From CAWBCI01 sp963787195 (GTDB lineage: Bacteria; Bacteroidota; Bacteroidia; Bacteroidales; JAGOPY01), in assembly GCA_963787195.1 (NCBI GenBank), contig CAWBCI010000050.1, forward strand, positions 1-7,824: DNA of 7,824 nucleotides, in the 5' to 3' direction. Each line of letters starts with the position of its first letter. Within the stretch, counting starts at the first letter, position 1. The notes beneath the pieces are model-generated. The model was not told the DNA's origin. It searched no databases and was given only the letters and a program-made list of their open reading frames with translations. This document shows positions 4,933 to 7,824 of this stretch, piece after piece. The position numbers and the translations under genes are program-made.

Positions 4933-7060
4933 AAATTTCAAATTTAAAATGGCTTCTTTTGATGATATCCGGAATTCGTTTGAAGAGGTCACAAATACCG
5001 ATTTAGGGCCCTTTTTCACACAATGGCTCACCCGCACAGGCGCCCCTGAAATTGCCATAGATCAGGTGAATACAACTAAAGTCGATGACCAGTTCCAGGT
5101 TTCATTAACTCTGAAGCAAGTGCAGAAAGCCGAGCCATTCGTTATAGACGTCCCTGTTGTAATTGCCACTGAAAAAGGGCTGCAGACTTTTGTTGTCAAG
5201 CTGAAAGACAGATCCCAGGAATTCAATTTCAGTTTAAATGATGAGCCTTTAAAACTGGAAGTCGACCCACAATATGATGTTTTCAGGATCATGGATCCCA
5301 TGGAAGTTCCGCCAACCTGGTCGAAAGTACTGGCAAGTAAGGAAAACCTGGTCATTTTGCCTTCTCAGGCGGATGAAAACAAAAAGCAACTCTACTCTGA
5401 ATTTTTCAAGCAGTGGCAAGCTGTTGACCAGGATAATTTTGAAGTCGTATATGACAATAAGGTAAATGCTTTGCCGGAGGATAAAACTGTCTGGATCATC
5501 GGTTTCGAAAACAAATTTGCAGATAAGATCAATGCTGATCTTTCAAAATATCATACTTCTATTTTGGGGGATTCGGTTATTTTTCAAAACGCTCCTACTG
5601 CGAAAGCAAACCATAGCTTTGTTTTGACAGTTTACAACCCTCAGAACAGTGATTACAACATGGCTTTTATTGCCATCGACAATAAAAATGCAATTCAGGG
5701 ATTGATAAGAAAATTACCCCATTACGGGAAATACTCTTACCTGGGATTTGATGGTGACGAGCCTGTAAATGTCGCCAAGGGAGAATGGCCTGTATACAAT
5801 TCACCGCTGGTTAAGGTATTTGTCAGCAGTGCAGAAAACATCAGCATGATCAAAAAGAGGGAGCCGCTGGCTAGCCTTCCCCCTGTTTTTTCCGAGCAAA
5901 GGATGATGAACACGATAAAATATCTCTCTTCCGACAAGCTGAAAGGGCGCGGGCTCGGAACGCCTGAACTGGACTCGGCAGCCAATTATATTGCAGATAA
6001 ATTCAAAGAATACGGATTAAAAACCATGGACGGTTCTTATTTCCAGGAATTTTCACATACTTTTTCCGGGAAAGGTGAATTGCAGATGAAAAATGTGATA
6101 GGGATTATCCCTGGCACCGATCCGAAGCTGAAGGACTCCCCGGTGGTCCTTTCCGCGCATTACGACCATCTTGGTCTGGGCTGGCCTGATGTGCACAAGG
6201 GCGATGAAGGCAAGATCCATCACGGCGCCGATGACAATGCAAGTGGCGTGGCCATAATGCTGGAGCTGGCCAAATCGATGGCCACCAGCCTGAAACCTAA
6301 ACGCACTGTAATTATCGTTGCATTCACAGGTGAAGAAGCTGGTTTGATTGGTTCCCGCTATTTTGTAGAACACATTAAAAAGTATTTCGATGGAGATATC
6401 ATTGCCGACGTGAACCTCGATACCGATGGCAGTTTGTTCGATAAGAAACTGCTTGTGCTCAACGGGAATTCGGCCAAAGAATGGAAATTTGTCTTCATGG
6501 GGACGGATTACACTACCGGGATAAAGAGCGATGTAGTCCAGCAGGAACTGGATGCCAGCGACCAGGTTTCTTTCATAGATAAAGGGATACCTGCGATTCA
6601 GCTCTTTACAGGCGCAACCGAGAATTATCACCGCCCTGGCGACACCTGGGATAAAATCGATGGCAAGGGCCTGGTAAAAGTGGCCACAGTAACCAAGGAA
6701 GTCATAGAATATTTAGCCGACCGCGACACGCCTTTCGAATTTACCGGCAAGGTCACCGAAGAAGGCAGCGGCACAGAAGCAAAACCCAAAACTACCCGTA
6801 AAGCTTCTACCGGTTCCATCCCTGACTTCTCCTATACCGGCACCGGCGTGAAAATACAATCGGTAATAGAAGGCTCAGCCGGCGACAAAGCCGGCCTGAA
6901 GGCCGGCGACATCATCACCGCCCTGGACGGCAAAGAGGTGAAGGACCTGATGGAATATTCAAACGAACTGAAGAAATACCAGCCCGGCGATATTGTTGAT
7001 TTGAAAATCTTGCGAGACGCAAAGGCGGAGGATGTGAAGATTACCCTGGGAGAGAGGTAG
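4892..7060 (+). CDS. M28 zinc aminopeptidase with C-terminal PDZ domain, 3' part of the frameshifted gene
   Basis: The open frame gives 722 residues from an ATG at 4892, but the first 12 overlap the upstream frame and are unlikely to be native; another in-frame ATG is at 4949. From residue 13 (YKNFKFKMASFDDIR) it resumes the M1 domain's C-terminal helices, ending near TQWLTRTGAPEI. A beta-sandwich and a linker domain with HYGKYSYLGFDGDEP follow, to about residue 310. Residues about 330-620 are an M28 (Zn aminopeptidase) domain. Its metal and catalytic residues are His423 and Asp425 in SAHYDHLG, Asp448 in GADDNASG, Glu481-Glu482 in FTGEEAG, Asp510 in NLDTDG and His580 in NYHRPGDT. About 640-722 is a PDZ domain with a carboxylate-binding loop region and GLKAGDIITALDGKEV. 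The likely role is extracytoplasmic removal of N-terminal residues from peptides, with PDZ guiding substrate. No signal peptide exists in this frame, so without fusion to the upstream part it would stay cytoplasmic. Confidence 0.85.
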   Translation: MTRILKRAFALFYKNFKFKMASFDDIRNSFEEVTNTDLGPFFTQWLTRTGAPEIAIDQVNTTKVDDQFQVSLTLKQVQKAEPFVIDVPVVIATEKGLQTFVVKLKDRSQEFNFSLNDEPLKLEVDPQYDVFRIMDPMEVPPTWSKVLASKENLVILPSQADENKKQLYSEFFKQWQAVDQDNFEVVYDNKVNALPEDKTVWIIGFENKFADKINADLSKYHTSILGDSVIFQNAPTAKANHSFVLTVYNPQNSDYNMAFIAIDNKNAIQGLIRKLPHYGKYSYLGFDGDEPVNVAKGEWPVYNSPLVKVFVSSAENISMIKKREPLASLPPVFSEQRMMNTIKYLSSDKLKGRGLGTPELDSAANYIADKFKEYGLKTMDGSYFQEFSHTFSGKGELQMKNVIGIIPGTDPKLKDSPVVLSAHYDHLGLGWPDVHKGDEGKIHHGADDNASGVAIMLELAKSMATSLKPKRTVIIVAFTGEEAGLIGSRYFVEHIKKYFDGDIIADVNLDTDGSLFDKKLLVLNGNSAKEWKFVFMGTDYTTGIKSDVVQQELDASDQVSFIDKGIPAIQLFTGATENYHRPGDTWDKIDGKGLVKVATVTKEVIEYLADRDTPFEFTGKVTEEGSGTEAKPKTTRKASTGSIPDFSYTGTGVKIQSVIEGSAGDKAGLKAGDIITALDGKEVKDLMEYSNELKKYQPGDIVDLKILRDAKAEDVKITLGER
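4923..4932 (+). other. Frameshift site in the peptidase gene (T6 run followed by stop)
   Basis: The upstream frame reads ACT-TTT-TTA-TAA and stops. Dropping one T of the run at 4923-4928 gives ACT-TTT-TAT-AAA and joins the two frames into one 1115-residue protein (downstream residue number plus 393). The joined sequence reads smoothly as an M1 C-terminal helix, with no residues missing or duplicated. An indel in the homopolymer, real or from sequencing or assembly, is the simplest reading. Confidence 0.85.
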
Positions 7061-7066
7061 GGATTC

Positions 7067-7087
7067 ATTTCAGATTTCAGATTTCAG
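7067..7087. repeat. Tandem heptamer array, ATTTCAG x3
   Basis: Three perfect ATTTCAG units lie between the peptidase stop codon (7058-7060) and the insertion sequence end. The array is too short to say more than that it is slippage-prone intergenic DNA. Confidence 0.7.
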
Positions 7088-7130
7088 CCCCCTGACCTTC
7101 CCTAAATAGTGTTGACCGGTTTATAAATAA

Positions 7131-7824
7131 TTATACTCTGCAAAATAATTCATTTTTTATTATTTCATCACTCCAATTCAAAGATCTTTGAATTGGAGTG
7201 ATGCGATCCTGAGCATAAATTTCTTCTATAAAATTGTTTTCGACTATTGTACTGGCAAATGAGTCCGGGGACTGTTTCCCTGGTAGTGAGTCGTGTACCC
7301 GTTTGCGGTTGTATTGATTCACAGCTTTCAATACTTTTCTTTTTAAACTCTCTAATGATTCTATTTGCCAGTATTTTAAATATTCATTTTTTATCGTCCC
7401 GTTTATCCTTTCGGCGTATGCATTGTCCTGCTCCCTTAATCCCATACTAATAGCTACTTCTTTCTTTTTGAGAAGCCCAGTGTATTGCTTGTAGATGTAT
7501 TGACTTCCTCTGTCGGAATGGTGTATCCTGGGGACGCCATGATTCTTGATGGCTATGTTTAGTGCCCGTAAGTTGGCTTCTGCCCGTAAATGGTCAGATA
7601 CTGCATATCCAACTAATTGTCGGGTATAAACATCGATGATAAAAACCAGGTAGTAAAACTTCCCTTTTACATCGAAGTATGTAATATCCGACTGCCATAC
7701 CGTATTCTTCTGTTTGACCATCAATCCTTCTATCAGATTAGGATATTTATAGGATGCCGGTACCGTTGTTCGATGATAATTCTTAAATCTGTTTAACTCT
7801 ATACCCAAGTTCCATAAAGATTTC
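7131..7824 (-). CDS. IS3-family transposase (OrfB, DDE integrase-core), 5' truncated by window edge
   Basis: The transposase catalyses cut-out and joining of the element's ends. The frame stays open to the window edge. An internal TTG at 7806-7808 is a possible start, but the five codons before it (KSLWN) continue in the style of IS3 OrfB proteins, so the true start is outside. Counting from the TTG, the integrase core spans about residues 35-190. The catalytic triad is Asp41 (VWQSDITYF), Asp99 (HHSDRGSQY) and Glu133 (DNAYAERINGTIKNE). Further family marks are the DVYTRQLVGY strand, and YNRKRVHDSLPGKQSP near 166-181. The D-to-E spacing is 33 residues, slightly under the 35 usual in IS3. After the core, an extra tail of about 35 residues contains a stretch encoded by a perfect DNA palindrome. 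Apart from the missing 5' end no stop or frameshift is seen, so it may be active. Confidence 0.92.
   Translation of the reverse strand, partial: KSLWNLGIELNRFKNYHRTTVPASYKYPNLIEGLMVKQKNTVWQSDITYFDVKGKFYYLVFIIDVYTRQLVGYAVSDHLRAEANLRALNIAIKNHGVPRIHHSDRGSQYIYKQYTGLLKKKEVAISMGLREQDNAYAERINGTIKNEYLKYWQIESLESLKRKVLKAVNQYNRKRVHDSLPGKQSPDSFASTIVENNFIEEIYAQDRITPIQRSLNWSDEIIKNELFCRV
7143..7165. repeat. Small AT-only inverted repeat next to the large palindrome
   Basis: Seven-base arms AAATAAT (7143-7149) and ATTATTT (7159-7165) surround a 9-base loop, within the last codons of the transposase gene. It directly abuts the 38-bp palindrome. Weak by itself because all arm pairs are A-T. Confidence 0.5.
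7166..7203. repeat. Perfect 38-bp palindrome inside the transposase coding end
   Basis: The two 19-base arms are exact reverse complements with no spacer, centred on AGATCT between 7184 and 7185. The left arm reads CATCACTCCAATTCAAAGA. On the minus strand it encodes residues near 203-214 of the transposase tail (ITPIQRSLNWSD). As RNA from either strand it would form a long hairpin or cruciform. No T tract follows directly on the plus strand. On the minus strand an A-rich rather than U-rich stretch follows. It may block outside transcription from entering the element, slow translation near the end, or bind a dimeric protein. Confidence 0.9.

Larger units (their letters stand above)
7093..7824 (-). 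mobile_element. IS3-family insertion sequence, partial (cut by window edge)
   Basis: The element contains an IS3-type DDE transposase on the minus strand. Its transposase-3' end is placed at 7093, where the plus strand begins TGACCTTCCCTAAATAGTG, of the 5'-TG...CA-3' form typical of IS3 ends and similar in layout to IS3 termini as I remember them. The other end, the opposite inverted repeat and the target duplication lie outside the window, so the boundary is not confirmed. It inserted about 32 bp downstream of the peptidase gene in the opposite orientation, so it does not interrupt a visible gene. The expected short upstream reading frame (OrfA) would lie beyond the right edge. Confidence 0.7.

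Noticed and set aside
6053..6631. A 192-codon minus-strand frame within the M28 domain.
   Set aside because: It is antisense to a region whose plus-strand translation carries all the M28 zinc ligands; the long frame is a by-product of codon use.

Overview
The window looks like chromosomal DNA from a member of the Bacteroidota. The evidence is AT-rich intergenic DNA with REP-like palindromes, several small lipoproteins with Bacteroidota-style signal peptides (one with a C-x-K-E-D surface-export type motif), a Sec signal peptide ending in the common G-F-S-Q form, little or no Shine-Dalgarno sequence before genes, and a TAnnTTTG-type -7 promoter element. Genus cannot be told from the sequence alone.

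Layout. Positions 1-343 hold no gene. They carry three closely spaced hairpins (71-156), copies of dispersed repeats (1-19 and 173-206) and a CTGACTG heptamer array (312-339). From 344 to 3345 there are four lipoprotein genes, all on the minus strand and transcribed right to left. In transcription order they are a PD40/TolB-like beta-propeller lipoprotein (2335-3345), a lipocalin-like small lipoprotein (1490-1969), a cysteine-rich lipoprotein (855-1373) and an unrecognised small lipoprotein (344-826). The last two are only 28 bp apart and may be cotranscribed; the other gaps are 116 and 365 bp. A divergent intergenic region (3346-3711) repeats sequence seen at the left edge and carries the probable promoter of the next gene.

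From 3712 to 7060 on the plus strand lies a secreted double metallopeptidase: signal peptide, M1-type (gluzincin) domain, linker domain, M28 aminopeptidase domain and C-terminal PDZ domain. It is split by a one-base frameshift at a run of six T (4923-4928). Removing one T would give a single protein of 1115 residues. As written, the M1 part stops at 4932 and the M28-PDZ part continues in another frame. All recognisable catalytic residues of both peptidases are present.

The right edge (about 7093 to the window end) is an IS3-family insertion sequence on the minus strand, cut by the window boundary, with a DDE transposase. Its 3' coding end contains a perfect 38-bp palindrome.

No RNA gene, CRISPR array or defence system was seen. 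The most interesting items are the frameshifted M1-M28-PDZ fusion with an altered M1 active-site layout, the coding palindrome in the transposase, and the AT-rich lipoprotein block bracketed by direct repeats.
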